Below, one piece after another: positions 55,561 through 64,000 of a DNA stretch of 64,000 bases. The stretch is from an uncultured Acetatifactor sp. (GTDB lineage: Bacteria > Bacillota > Clostridia > Lachnospirales > Lachnospiraceae): positions 1 to 64,000 of the forward strand of contig CAJTPN010000017.1 of the NCBI GenBank assembly GCA_910578185.1, in the 5' to 3' direction. A program made the translations under genes and the position numbers. Each line of letters opens with the position of its first letter. Position 1 is the first letter of the stretch. Under the pieces are notes generated by a model. That model was not told where the DNA came from. It made no database searches and saw nothing but the letters and a program-made list of their open reading frames with translations.

Positions 55561-55929
55561 GTGGGCAGACGTATTTTAATAGTAGATGACGAAGAAATAA
55601 ATCTGAGATTGACAGAATATATCTTGAGAAACCATTCCTATGAAGTGATCACCGCCAATTCGGGCGCCCAGGGGCTTGATTTGCTCAGGAGACGAATGAT
55701 CGACCTGGTGCTGTTAGATATCGAGATGCCGGTCATGAACGGATTCAGAATGTTTGAATATATCAAAAAAGAATATGCAAACTTACCGGTAATCTTTCTG
55801 ACAGCCTCCGGAGACAAAAGAGATGTGCTGGAAGTCATTCGAATGGGTGCGGTTGATTATGTGAGAAAGCCTTTTGACCCAAAAGTCTTGGCAGAGCGTG
55901 TTGCACATGCCCTGGAACACAGGTTTTAA
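55561..55929 (+). CDS. Stand-alone response regulator receiver
   Basis: A 122-residue CheY-like receiver. It has the acidic pocket IVDDEE, phospho-acceptor Asp in LLDIEMPVMNG, TAS and RKPF. It has no output domain. The start is GTG, with GGGAGA upstream. It resembles the receiver at 37062-37421 and may be served by the hybrid kinases there, since none is adjacent. It lies between the GH5 gene and the acyltransferase gene. Confidence 0.9.
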   Translation: MGRRILIVDDEEINLRLTEYILRNHSYEVITANSGAQGLDLLRRRMIDLVLLDIEMPVMNGFRMFEYIKKEYANLPVIFLTASGDKRDVLEVIRMGAVDYVRKPFDPKVLAERVAHALEHRF

Positions 55930-55963
55930 CACATAAATTAATGGACAGAATTGGAATATACAT

Positions 55964-57169
55964 ATGTCAAACACAATCAAAGTAGATCAACATATTGACG
56001 TCCTGGATGGCGTCAGAACATTTGCCGTAGGACTTGTGGTCTGGTTCCATTTTTGGCAGCAAAGCTGGCTGACTCCCAGGCTTCCTCTTCCTTCAAGTAT
56101 AACCGATATCACCAGATATTTTGGTGTAACAGGTATCAATCTGGAAGGCTTTGTCAGGTATGGCTTTCTGTTTGTGGATCTGCTGATCTTACTCAGTGCA
56201 TTCTGCAACTTTTATCCTTATGCCAGATCCATTTTGCTGGGGGAACCCTGGCCGGATATCAAACGATTTTACTTCAAAAGGGCCGCAAGAATATTGCCCT
56301 CCTATTATCTGAGCCTGCTTGTGATGCTGGCGGTCAAAGCAGGGGAAGGGAATCTTGCTTTGGATCCATTTTTTCTAAAGGATTTCTTTACTCATATTAC
56401 ATGTATCAGTCCTTTTTTTCCGGATACTTACTTGAGCTCCAATTTTAACGGCGTCCTCTGGACCGTACAGGTTGAAGTACTTTATTATATTTTAATGCCA
56501 TGGCTTGCAAAACTCTTCCGCAGGGTTCCGGTGTTGACCTGCGGAGCTCTATGGGGCTGCGGATTGTTTTCCGCCAACTATATTCTTTACAGACATGAGG
56601 AAATGATACGGGTATTGGGCAATCATTTTGCCACTTTTGCCGGATGCTACGCCAACGGAATGCTGCTTTGCATGCTCTATATTTCCCTGAAAAGAAACGT
56701 TATTGAGAACAAATATACATGTATGGCTGCTACCCTTGCAGTATTTGCCTGCCTGTTTTATTTAAGCCGCATGATGAAGACATTGAGTGCAGGTGAATTA
56801 CAGATTGTGCAGCTTGCACAGCGATTTGAACTATCACTGGTATTTTCCTGTTTCTTGCTGGCACTTCCCTTTGCCTGGAAGGGAATACGCTTCCTCTTCG
56901 CCAATCGTTTAATGTTTTTTGGGGCCGCCATATCCTATAATCTATATCTGTGGCACCAATATATTGCAGTGAAATGTAAAGAATACCGGATTCCTTTCTG
57001 GGAGGGAACACTTCCCCCCAACCAGAGCGGAGACACAGTATGGATGTGGAAATACCAGCTGCTGATTCTTCTGCTTTCTTTTGCTGCCGCCGTATTGCTC
57101 ACCTATTGTTTTGAGAAACCTGTAGCAAAATTTCTCCTAAAAAAGAAAAAGAATTGCATAACCCCTTGA
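55964..57169 (+). CDS. Membrane acyltransferase (acyltransferase family 3)
   Basis: A 401-residue integral membrane protein with about 10 membrane segments. The N-terminal block HIDVLDGVRTFAVGLVVWFHF is typical of the acyltransferase 3 family (OafA-like), with its catalytic histidine in the first membrane segment. Members O-acylate cell-wall or extracellular polymers. The substrate here is unknown. The stop codon overlaps the -35 box of the MerR-RDD promoter. The ribosome site before the ATG is weak. Confidence 0.85.
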   Translation: MSNTIKVDQHIDVLDGVRTFAVGLVVWFHFWQQSWLTPRLPLPSSITDITRYFGVTGINLEGFVRYGFLFVDLLILLSAFCNFYPYARSILLGEPWPDIKRFYFKRAARILPSYYLSLLVMLAVKAGEGNLALDPFFLKDFFTHITCISPFFPDTYLSSNFNGVLWTVQVEVLYYILMPWLAKLFRRVPVLTCGALWGCGLFSANYILYRHEEMIRVLGNHFATFAGCYANGMLLCMLYISLKRNVIENKYTCMAATLAVFACLFYLSRMMKTLSAGELQIVQLAQRFELSLVFSCFLLALPFAWKGIRFLFANRLMFFGAAISYNLYLWHQYIAVKCKEYRIPFWEGTLPPNQSGDTVWMWKYQLLILLLSFAAAVLLTYCFEKPVAKFLLKKKKNCITP

Positions 57170-57196
57170 CTGTAAAGTCGCTTTACAGTGTACAAT
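57166..57196 (+). promoter_or_regulatory. MerR-type promoter with operator in a 19-bp spacer
   Basis: TTGACT (57166-57171), a 19-bp spacer and TACAAT (57191-57196). The spacer holds a perfect dyad, ACTGTAAAG-TCG-CTTTACAGT (57169-57189). An over-long spacer with a dyad between the boxes is the hallmark of promoters twisted and activated by MerR-family proteins. The gene that follows encodes a MerR-type protein, so autoregulation is likely. Confidence 0.85.
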
Positions 57197-57304
57197 ATAG
57201 GTACTAAAAGCCGCATCGGAAGCTTCAAAAGGGTCGTTCTACCTCAGTCAAACATTTGCCAGGTCATGACTCTATAACGTCGGCGGAGCAGGAGGTATCA
57301 TAAA

Positions 57305-58729
57305 ATGACAATCAAGGAAATCGAAATGCAATCTGGTATGACACGCGCCAACATCCGTTTTTACGAGGCCGAAGGGTTGCTAAATCCGGAACGTCGCGCC
57401 AACGGATATCGGAACTATTCGGAAGATGACCTGGAGGTATTAAAACGTATCCGGCTCCTCCGCTCCCTGCGCATCTCCCTGGAAGACATCAAGCGTCTGC
57501 ACAGCGGCGAACAGGAGCTTTCGGATATGCTCTACAGGCATCTGGCACAGCTGCAGCTTGAGGAAAATGACATCCAAAAGTCCCGTGACCTCTGCAAGCT
57601 CATGTACAGCGATGGCGTGCGGTACAAATCTCTTGACGCCCAGCACTATCTTGATGCCATGGAACAGCTGCCTTCCTTTAGCGTCCCCCTTTCAGACGCT
57701 CTTCCCGAAGTCCGTGTCCCTGTTCGGCGTTTTTTTGCACGGTTATTGGATCAAGTTTTTTATAATAGTTTATGGGGAATATTCCTGTCGCTGATCTTAG
57801 GCGTCAATATCACCGTGCGCAGTCCCGGCGGAAGCCTGCTGGACACGGCAGTATCCCTGCTGCTGATGCTTCTGCTCGAACCCCTGCTGCTTTCCCTGTT
57901 TGGAACGACGATGGGCAAATGGGTATTAGGTCTGTGGGTGACAGACAACGAAGGACGCCGTTTATCTTATGACAATGCCCGCGCCCGCACCTGGTCGGTG
58001 CTGCTGCACGGGATGGGCCTCCATATCCCCATCTACCAACTGATAAGATTATGGAAAAGTTTTCGGGCATGTAGCGACGGCGAGACACTGGACTGGGAAT
58101 ACCACTCCACTATCAATCTCAAGGACGAAAAAAATTGGCGTGTCGCAGCTTACGCAGGTTTACATGCAATTATATTCGCACTGCTCCTGATATCTGCCCA
58201 ACTGGCTAGAATGCCCAAAAACTGTGGAGAGATTACGGTGGCGGAATTCAGTGATAACTATAACCGGCTATCCAAATATTACGGAATCGACACCGGAAGC
58301 AGCCTGAACCCCCAGGGCAGATGGGTGCATCCCCAGGATTTAGAACACACCATTTTACTGATGAATTCCCGGCAAATTCCAGAATTTATCTACTCGGAAA
58401 CAGACGGCAAGATGACCGGTATGCACTTTTCCGTTATGTATCAGGAAAGCAACGAATGGATATACAGCAATCAAGAAGAAATTATTCTCTCCATCCTGGC
58501 CTTTGCAAAAGCCCAGAGCGAAAGCCCTTTATTTTTTAACGAAACAGATGATATCATTCAATCTATCTCTGCGGCTCCCTTTGAGAGCTTTTCCCACTCC
58601 GTATACGGAGTCGATATCACTTGTAATATCGAATATTATGGTTATTTCGACTCTCGGTTAGGATTCCTGGTTCCAGAGGACACGAATCGAACCTATTATG
58701 CTCTTTCCTTCTCTATTCAAAAACAATAA
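57305..58729 (+). CDS. MerR-family regulator fused to an RDD membrane domain
   Basis: A 474-residue protein. The N-terminal MerR DNA-binding domain (1-70, ANIRFYEAEGLLNPERRANGYRNYSEDDL) and coiled-coil region are followed by an RDD-type membrane domain (138-255). That domain shows the signature arginine/aspartates RRFFARLLDQ and GTTMGKWVLGL. A further membrane segment (about 280-300) leads to a C-terminal domain of about 175 residues predicted outside the cell. It looks like a one-component membrane-bound regulator that reads an external or membrane signal and acts on DNA. The dyad promoter at 57166 is its most likely target. AGGAGG precedes the ATG. Confidence 0.88.
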   Translation: MTIKEIEMQSGMTRANIRFYEAEGLLNPERRANGYRNYSEDDLEVLKRIRLLRSLRISLEDIKRLHSGEQELSDMLYRHLAQLQLEENDIQKSRDLCKLMYSDGVRYKSLDAQHYLDAMEQLPSFSVPLSDALPEVRVPVRRFFARLLDQVFYNSLWGIFLSLILGVNITVRSPGGSLLDTAVSLLLMLLLEPLLLSLFGTTMGKWVLGLWVTDNEGRRLSYDNARARTWSVLLHGMGLHIPIYQLIRLWKSFRACSDGETLDWEYHSTINLKDEKNWRVAAYAGLHAIIFALLLISAQLARMPKNCGEITVAEFSDNYNRLSKYYGIDTGSSLNPQGRWVHPQDLEHTILLMNSRQIPEFIYSETDGKMTGMHFSVMYQESNEWIYSNQEEIILSILAFAKAQSESPLFFNETDDIIQSISAAPFESFSHSVYGVDITCNIEYYGYFDSRLGFLVPEDTNRTYYALSFSIQKQ

Positions 58730-58749
58730 AATCTTTTACATCAAGACTA

Positions 58750-58792
58750 CATACCTTCCTGCACGGTACGACCTCCGCTGCATGAAGGTATG
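58750..58792 (+). terminator. Intrinsic terminator after the MerR-RDD gene
   Basis: CATACCTTC-C-TGCA pairs with TGCA-T-GAAGGTATG around a 15-nt loop, followed by GCTTATCTTAC. The stem is strong but the T tract is weak. Confidence 0.6.
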
Positions 58793-58910
58793 GCTTATCT
58801 TACATGCCTATTAAGGATTTACGCAATATTCAGCAGGTATCTTTCTGAGGGCAGTTTATGATGTTTCCGAAAACTGCTTTGAAATCATCCGTTAAAATCA
58901 TAAAAAACTA

Positions 58911-58939
58911 TTGACAATTGCCTGGTTATGCTGTATATA
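58911..58939 (+). promoter_or_regulatory. Promoter of the GntR/ABC operon
   Basis: TTGACA (58911-58916), a 17-nt spacer and TATATA (58934-58939). GTTAT and ATAAC form a short inverted repeat over the -10 region, a plausible site for the YtrA-type repressor encoded next. Confidence 0.75.
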
Positions 58940-58968
58940 TAACATATAAACAGATAGGCGGTGATAAA

Positions 58969-59346
58969 TTGAAGTTATTACAAAATTCAGGCGTGCCCAT
59001 TTATCAGCAGATTTCGGAACAACTGAAATCGGACATTTTATCCGGTAAACGCAAAGAAGGGGAATATCTTCCTTCCATCCGCGGGTTAGCAAAGGATCTA
59101 AAAATCAGCGTAATCACAACAATGAAAGCGTATGAACAGTTAGAAGCAGAAGGACTTGTGACAGCCGCCCCGGGAAAGGGCTTTTACATTAATGCCCAGG
59201 ATAGTGAGATGCTGCGGGAACAGCATTTGCGCAAGGTGGAAGAATCCCTGATGAGCGCCATGCAGGCGGCAGAGATTGCCGGAATGACAGATGCAGAACT
59301 GCTGCAAACCTTAGAGGCACTGCTTTGCATAAAGGAAGGTTCTTGA
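58969..59346 (+). CDS. GntR-family regulator, YtrA type
   Basis: A 125-residue repressor-type protein. The N-terminal winged helix of the GntR family (YQQISEQLKSDILSG... LPSIRGLAKDLKISVITTMKAYEQLEAEGL) is followed by a short C-terminal dimerisation helix pair of the YtrA subfamily. The frame is open upstream to 58918, but the TTG at 58969 is chosen because GGCGGTG precedes it. It heads an operon with an ABC ATPase and two membrane proteins, the usual YtrA-YtrB layout, often induced by wall-acting antibiotics; that role is only inferred. Confidence 0.9.
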   Translation: MKLLQNSGVPIYQQISEQLKSDILSGKRKEGEYLPSIRGLAKDLKISVITTMKAYEQLEAEGLVTAAPGKGFYINAQDSEMLREQHLRKVEESLMSAMQAAEIAGMTDAELLQTLEALLCIKEGS

Positions 59347-59407
59347 TAAAACATTAAGCATTGTTTGTAAAATCACTTGAACATGTTTACAAAATATGAG
59401 GTGAAAA

Positions 59408-60349
59408 ATGGAAGAAAACAAGTTACAGGAGTTTCAAAATGTGATCCAGGCAACAAATATAACAAAAAAATATCATGGTTTTGCACTGCAGCTCCCCAAT
59501 CTGGCGCTGCCAAAAGGTTTTGCAACAGCTTTGATCGGTGAAAACGGCGCAGGGAAGACCACATTACTTAATATTCTGGCAGGCATCCGTCTGGATTTTA
59601 AAGGAGATATTTCCTATTTCGGAAAGCCGAAAGGACCGATTAACAGCGAAATTCAGGAACGAATTGGATACACAGGGCCCAGAAGCTATTTTCTGCCCCA
59701 CTGGACCTTATCCCAGGTAGAAGAGGTCAATGAACTATTGTTTGCTAACTTTCACAAGGATCGTTTCCGTAATATTTGCCAGGAACTCGGCATAACCCAG
59801 AGCAAGGTTAAAGAGATCAAGAAATTATCGGACGGAAACCGGATGAAACTGATGCTGGCATCCGTGCTGGCCAGAGATACCAAACTTCTGATCCTGGACG
59901 AACCGGCTTCCCCTCTGGATCCTCTGATGCGTGATAAACTATGCGATTTGATTCGGACCTATCTGGCCCAGGGTAACGGTGAGCGATCCGTTTTCTTTTC
60001 CACACACAATATTTCCGATATGGAAAACGTGACGGATTATGCCATTATAATGGACCACGGCCGCATTGTGGAAGAAGGTTTTGTAGAAGACCTGAAAGAA
60101 AAGTATATCCTGGTCAAAGGGGATGGAGAAGATGCAAACGCAGCAAAGGAGATCTTGGTTTCTATGACAGGCAGCACTTACGGATTTGAAGGGCTTTGCG
60201 CTGCGGAAAATCTGGATCGGTTAGCCGGCATGAACGTAGTCAGTGAAGTTCCCACCCTTTCTCAGATCAGTGTGGGAATTATGAAAGCAAACACAAATTT
60301 AAAGCTTTCCACACCCTCTTTTACCACTCACAGGGAGATATCATCATGA
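59408..60349 (+). CDS. ABC transporter ATP-binding protein (YtrB-like)
   Basis: A 313-residue ABC ATPase. It has Walker A GENGAGKTT, a signature motif that reads LSDGN instead of the usual LSGGQ, Walker B LLILDEP and the switch histidine in FSTHN. The altered signature is common in this subgroup and does not imply loss of function. The C-terminal 80 residues lie beyond the core. It partners with the two membrane proteins encoded next; the first starts inside its stop codon (ATGA). GAGGTG precedes the ATG. Confidence 0.92.
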   Translation: MEENKLQEFQNVIQATNITKKYHGFALQLPNLALPKGFATALIGENGAGKTTLLNILAGIRLDFKGDISYFGKPKGPINSEIQERIGYTGPRSYFLPHWTLSQVEEVNELLFANFHKDRFRNICQELGITQSKVKEIKKLSDGNRMKLMLASVLARDTKLLILDEPASPLDPLMRDKLCDLIRTYLAQGNGERSVFFSTHNISDMENVTDYAIIMDHGRIVEEGFVEDLKEKYILVKGDGEDANAAKEILVSMTGSTYGFEGLCAAENLDRLAGMNVVSEVPTLSQISVGIMKANTNLKLSTPSFTTHREISS

Positions 60350-60984
60350 CAAAGAAAATAAAAAGTTACCTGGTATTTACATCATTCCTCTATCGCCTTG
60401 TTATGTTCCTGCTAATTCCGGTGGCTTTGACAGTCATTGGTCTGCAGTTTGGAATCCCAATGGTCGCAGCCCTGATCCCGCTGGTGGAAATCGTTTCCGA
60501 TTACAGGCTGTTTGGCGGAATTCAGACAAAAGAAGCCGTAAAACTGGACTTCCTAAATACCTCCGGAAACGGCAGGGCAATTATGAAAACAGCAATTTCG
60601 TTGGATATTTTCAGAAAGCTTGTATCTGTTGTGGTGATCTTGCCGATCTGCTTTCTCCTTATCCTGTTGACAAGTGCTGAGCAGTCCTCAGATGTTGTAT
60701 CTTTTGGCAGCGACACCGCAGTATCGTTTCTGTGCTTTGCGGCTGCTTCCTGCTGGTTTTTCTCGGTGCTGGGAACCTATATGGGAAGATTTGGATCCCA
60801 GTTTTGGTTTAGTCTGCTGATGGGGTATCTGGGAACCATTCTTGAAGTTTTCTGCTGGTTCCTGCCAAATTTACTACGCTATGCGCTACTTTATGCAACA
60901 GGGTTTATGGTGTTGGGCATTTGGGTCAGTATTCTTGCGGTCAAAACCATATTAAAAAAGGTGGAGGGAAGCTATTATGATTAA
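60346..60984 (+). CDS. ABC-2-type membrane subunit (first of pair)
   Basis: A 212-residue protein with about five to six hydrophobic segments and a short charged cytoplasmic N-terminus. No motif allows a substrate call. It is translationally coupled to the ATPase gene (ATGA) and overlaps the next membrane gene by 8 bp, so the three products most likely form one exporter. Confidence 0.75.
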   Translation: MTKKIKSYLVFTSFLYRLVMFLLIPVALTVIGLQFGIPMVAALIPLVEIVSDYRLFGGIQTKEAVKLDFLNTSGNGRAIMKTAISLDIFRKLVSVVVILPICFLLILLTSAEQSSDVVSFGSDTAVSFLCFAAASCWFFSVLGTYMGRFGSQFWFSLLMGYLGTILEVFCWFLPNLLRYALLYATGFMVLGIWVSILAVKTILKKVEGSYYD

Positions 60985-61636
60985 TAATTGGAAATTTGGA
61001 TATAAATGCATACAGTATGCCCATGGACGAAGGTCAAACGGAATATTGATGATCATTTTTTTGTTAATCAGCCTGTTGTTTTTTGTCATGTGGCCTGACA
61101 CGATCTTCGGAGGATATATGCTCATGTGTGCAAGTCTGATGCCCACACAAATGCTTAGTTCTCTGAACGTATCAAGCCTGGTTCAGTCCTCCCCAGTGAG
61201 GAAAAAAATGCAAACTTTAATACCGGCGGTATTTACCTGCGGTAATGTACTGATTATGTATCTGATATCCGTTCTGATTCACGGTATTACCATCCTGATA
61301 AAACCGGAAACTACCGGAAGCGTATGTATTTCCGTGATTCTTGAGACAGCCGTCATGGCAATAATGATGATATATCTGGCAGTTGCCTATAAATATTTCA
61401 TCACATCCATTGCCGCCTTTTTGATTATCTATTCCATACTCTTCAGCGAGGCGGATATACTGAAGATAGACCCGGGCTTTTTCCCTCCCGGCAGCGCGGC
61501 CTTTCCTTTGACGGCACTGTCATGTCTGGCAATCCTTTTGGCCGGAGGGTTTCTGCAATATCTGTTCTCTCTCCTGGTATATAAAGCGCCCATGTCCAAA
61601 ATGGCCCAGGCCGCCTCCCTGCGCGAGGAATTATAG
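60977..61636 (+). CDS. ABC-2-type membrane subunit (second of pair)
   Basis: A 219-residue protein with about six hydrophobic segments. It has the short N-terminal helix before the first membrane segment that is typical of these small exporter subunits. GGAGGG precedes the ATG, which lies within the previous gene. It closes the operon; the convergent nucleotidase gene ends 44 bp downstream. Confidence 0.75.
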   Translation: MINNWKFGYKCIQYAHGRRSNGILMIIFLLISLLFFVMWPDTIFGGYMLMCASLMPTQMLSSLNVSSLVQSSPVRKKMQTLIPAVFTCGNVLIMYLISVLIHGITILIKPETTGSVCISVILETAVMAIMMIYLAVAYKYFITSIAAFLIIYSILFSEADILKIDPGFFPPGSAAFPLTALSCLAILLAGGFLQYLFSLLVYKAPMSKMAQAASLREEL

Positions 61637-61680
61637 CCCAAGCAGGGAGAACGCCTCTCTATTCAATATCATGGAAAAGG

Positions 61681-63651
61681 TTATTTCATGACAGTATTAC
61701 TTTTTGTCCTGCGTATCCGTCTGATCAGCCAGAGAATCAACAAGATTGCCAGAACTATCACAAGCAGGGCTGCGAGCATTATAATTACGGCGTATTTGTT
61801 GGGATTTTTCAGCAAGTCGCCGATGGCCCTGCTGTCCTCCACCACCTTGCGCCCCTGATCGGAAGCATAATATGCCGGTACGTTTGCAATCCCATCCCCG
61901 TCCGTATCTTCCAGTGCTTCCAGATATCCTGCAATGGCAGCCCAGGCCTTTATTTCCCTGCCTTGGGTATGGATAATGGCATCCTCAATATTTTCTATAG
62001 GAGTGCCGTCCGCAAACTTGGGCTGGATGGAAAGGATGCCATAGGACACATCCGTAACGGCGCCCAGCATTTGTCCGCTATACAGATCACACACCACACG
62101 ATATAACCTGTCATCCTGAATTTCAATCCGCTTGCCCTGCTCGTCCACCATATAACAGTCCGTGACCTTGTTCAATATCAGGCGATTGGGATTAAAACGG
62201 AAATGAATTCCACTTAAATACAATCTGGCCGTGGTCATGAAATCAGACATAGATGCGTCGATTTCAGCTCCGGTTTTCAGTTCCGCCCCTGTCAGATACA
62301 TACTGATCAGTGGATAACCTGGAACGCCGTCCAGACCAATCCCCAAAGAATACGCATTAAACACATCTTCCACTGTAATATCGCCTATGGCAAAGGTATC
62401 CCGGATACATCCCGAGGGCGCCAGCGCCACATCCACCGGATTTCCGTCAAAGTCCGGGGCATTTTCAACCGTATATACAAAGGCGTCCGCAAGAAGATTA
62501 CCCAAATTATGCCCCGTATGAACACGGGAAATGTCATGCAGCGAAGAAAAAGCTATGCTGTTTTGCGCCAGTACCTGCTTCCTGGTATAGCCAAATCGGG
62601 ACAGGTATCCTGCGTCCACATCTTCCATCAGCGCGTCTATCTTTTCCTGGGTGGGAATGTCCGACGGGATTTCTACAGTGACGGGAATCAATTCATAGTC
62701 CGCTGCCTCCCAACGTCCTTCCTCCGTTTGGCACATGGTGAGACTTCCCAGGTTCTTGCCATATTCTCCGCAGGATACGATATACGTGTCGCCTTGACGA
62801 ATAGGCTCTGCAAGTGCAGTGTGGGTATGTCCGCTGATAATCAAGTCTATTTCCGGAACATTTTTCGCCAATATTTCATCTTCGGATTTCTTTTCATTTT
62901 CATTCGTACCGCTGTGGGAGACACAGACAATCAGGTCCACATCCTCTTTCTCACGGATTTCACTGACTACAGCTGCTGCGGCTTTGGAAGCATCTTTAAA
63001 CTTCAGCACACAGGTAGGCGCACAGGCAAGGGAATCCTCTCCAAAAACACCAAGCACGGCAATTTTGATACCTCCTTTGTCTAACACCACATAGTCCTTC
63101 ATTCCATAAGCGGTAAACGCATCTTTCAAAAGCTGCTGATCTTCTGTCAGCCCTTGGGCTTCCATCCCATCCCAGTCAATATTGCAAAGCACCATGGCCG
63201 GAACAGGCTCACCGCTTGCGGATGCGGCAAATAATGTGCCGGCCAGGCCTTCACTGCGGTAATCAAATTCATGATTCCCCAAGGTAGTTACCTCACATTC
63301 CAAAGCTCCCAGCATCCGAAGCTCCGGTGCATCGCTGTGATATATGGTCTGTACCAGCGTCCCCATGGAAAAATCTCCGGCATCCAAAACCAATGTATCT
63401 GGATTTTCTGCTTTTGCCTGTTTTACCAGCGTCTTAATCCGTGCAAAACCTCCCAGAACCATATCCTGATCATCCTGTACCGTTAAGAAGCTGTTTAGAT
63501 GAGAATGTGTATCATGAAGAAAAAGGATGTCTACTGTCTTGCCGGATTGTTCCGCCGCGGCCTGGGCTGTGAATAAAAAAGAAAATGAAAGGCAGAGAAA
63601 CATGATGAAAAAGAATGCTGCTGTCTTCCTGATAGAAATGTATTTTTTCAT
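61681..63651 (-). CDS. 5'-nucleotidase/UshA-like metallophosphatase, membrane-anchored
   Basis: A 656-residue secreted bimetallic phosphatase. The signal peptide (about 1-33, ending TAQAAA) is followed by the metallophosphatase domain with LFLHDTHSHL, DAGDFSMG, TLGNHEFDY, HSGTNE and SGHTHT, then a 5'-nucleotidase C-terminal domain (about 355-560). A DTDGDGIANV stretch resembling a calcium-binding loop follows, and a final membrane segment (about 627-647) with a positively charged tail anchors the protein. It probably removes phosphate from nucleotides or other esters outside the cell. Its leader carries a 15-bp tandem repeat. Confidence 0.92.
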   Translation of the reverse strand: MKKYISIRKTAAFFFIMFLCLSFSFLFTAQAAAEQSGKTVDILFLHDTHSHLNSFLTVQDDQDMVLGGFARIKTLVKQAKAENPDTLVLDAGDFSMGTLVQTIYHSDAPELRMLGALECEVTTLGNHEFDYRSEGLAGTLFAASASGEPVPAMVLCNIDWDGMEAQGLTEDQQLLKDAFTAYGMKDYVVLDKGGIKIAVLGVFGEDSLACAPTCVLKFKDASKAAAAVVSEIREKEDVDLIVCVSHSGTNENEKKSEDEILAKNVPEIDLIISGHTHTALAEPIRQGDTYIVSCGEYGKNLGSLTMCQTEEGRWEAADYELIPVTVEIPSDIPTQEKIDALMEDVDAGYLSRFGYTRKQVLAQNSIAFSSLHDISRVHTGHNLGNLLADAFVYTVENAPDFDGNPVDVALAPSGCIRDTFAIGDITVEDVFNAYSLGIGLDGVPGYPLISMYLTGAELKTGAEIDASMSDFMTTARLYLSGIHFRFNPNRLILNKVTDCYMVDEQGKRIEIQDDRLYRVVCDLYSGQMLGAVTDVSYGILSIQPKFADGTPIENIEDAIIHTQGREIKAWAAIAGYLEALEDTDGDGIANVPAYYASDQGRKVVEDSRAIGDLLKNPNKYAVIIMLAALLVIVLAILLILWLIRRIRRTKSNTVMK

Positions 63652-63691
63652 TGTAAAGTCTCCTATTCCTGTTACGCCATTTGCCTAAAGG

Positions 63692-63751
63692 CATATTTGC
63701 CTTGGGCATATTTGCCTTGACCATATTTGCCTTGACCACATCTGCCTTGAC
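63692..63751 (-). repeat. 15-bp tandem repeat in the leader of the nucleotidase gene
   Basis: Four adjacent units of the form CATATTTGCCTTGxx (63692, 63707, 63722, 63737) precede the start codon by about 40 bp, with a decayed copy on either side. On the minus strand they read as an open frame repeating Val-Lys-Ala-Asn-Met. They lie between the promoter and the start codon, so they are transcribed. Confidence 0.9.
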
Positions 63752-63813
63752 CACATTGTACGCTGCAGCGCCCGGCTTCTTTTCACCGGTGTTTTAGCCA
63801 CATGATATCTACC

Positions 63814-63842
63814 ATTATAATCATATGGTTAAAAAAAGGCAA
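63814..63842 (-). promoter_or_regulatory. Promoter of the nucleotidase gene
   Basis: On the minus strand TTGCCT (63842-63837), a 17-nt spacer and TATAAT (63819-63814). The leader to the ATG at 63651 is about 155 nt and includes the 15-bp repeats. Confidence 0.6.
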
Positions 63843-64000
63843 GGAAATCAGAAAAACTTGAAGATATGGCTGATTTATGGTATCCTGCAAGTAAGTACTA
63901 ACAAGATATGGCGCCAGGGTCAAAAATCATGATGATACCTTTTACATACACATGGTTTCAGATCCCAATCTGCATGAGAAAACAGCCCGTCAGGACCGAT
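63843..64000. other. Unassigned end of window
   Basis: No gene can be supported in the last 158 bases. A minus-strand frame stays open from the right edge for 26 codons before a TGA, and could be the end of a gene that starts outside the window, but it shows no recognisable domain. Confidence 0.3.

Overview
The window looks like a chromosomal segment of a low-to-mid GC Gram-positive anaerobe, most likely a Clostridia/Lachnospiraceae-type gut bacterium. The evidence is the strong AGGAGG-type ribosome binding sites, frequent TTG/GTG starts, a Firmicutes-type GalT, LCP and CapA wall proteins, a YtrA-type GntR operon, lipoprotein-anchored sugar-binding proteins and anaerobic Fe-S enzymes. No rRNA, tRNA, CRISPR array or insertion sequence was recognised.

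Region 1 (1-18.6 kb) is a surface-glycan locus. It opens with a tyrosine recombinase gene enclosed by perfect 21-bp inverted repeats (38-58 and 1217-1237). Just inside the left repeat lies a near-consensus promoter that now points out of the locus. Inverting the segment would aim it at the glycan operon, so this looks like a phase-variation switch that reads as OFF here. The operon has rfbF, rfbG and rfbH (CDP-3,6-dideoxy-4-keto-hexose synthesis), a ThDP enzyme and an SDR of the kind that build a two-carbon-branched sugar (yersiniose-type), GT2 and GT8 glycosyltransferases, a Wzx-like flippase, two large unassigned polytopic membrane proteins, a GLUG-repeat secreted protein, and an MBOAT/SGNH pair for O-acylation. 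The middle part (about 8.6-16.8 kb) is visibly AT-richer than its surroundings.

Region 2 (18.6-31.4 kb): an AlbA_2-type regulator with a 12-bp coding minisatellite; a DUF2200 protein; a leftward galK-galT-phosphoesterase-radical SAM operon; an XRE regulator with eight PFLS..TL repeats; an AraC regulator; an Fe-S aldo/keto reductase; and a CapA lipoprotein.

Region 3 (31.5-38.7 kb): a leftward signalling operon made of a stand-alone receiver, a hybrid kinase with receiver and HPt, and a hybrid kinase whose C-terminus is a complete DegV (fatty-acid-binding) domain, an unusual fusion. It is bracketed by the 3' end of an intact LCP gene and a relic of the same 3' end.

Region 4 (39-50.5 kb): a sucrose/raffinose-type utilisation cluster (GH13 amylosucrase-like, fructokinase, GH36 alpha-galactosidase, GH32, two ABC permeases, binding protein). 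It is read leftward from a promoter with a 20-bp perfect palindrome at its start site and is faced by a divergent LacI regulator. Two gaps in this operon hold structured repeats of about 106-108 bp that share a border sequence.

Region 5 (50.6-64 kb): a GNAT acetyltransferase; DUF1538 membrane protein plus tandem P-II protein; a GH5-CBM2 lipoprotein; a stand-alone receiver; a membrane acyltransferase; a membrane-tethered MerR-RDD regulator with its dyad in a 19-bp promoter spacer; a YtrA-type GntR/ABC operon; and a wall- or membrane-anchored 5'-nucleotidase-like enzyme whose leader carries a 15-bp tandem repeat.
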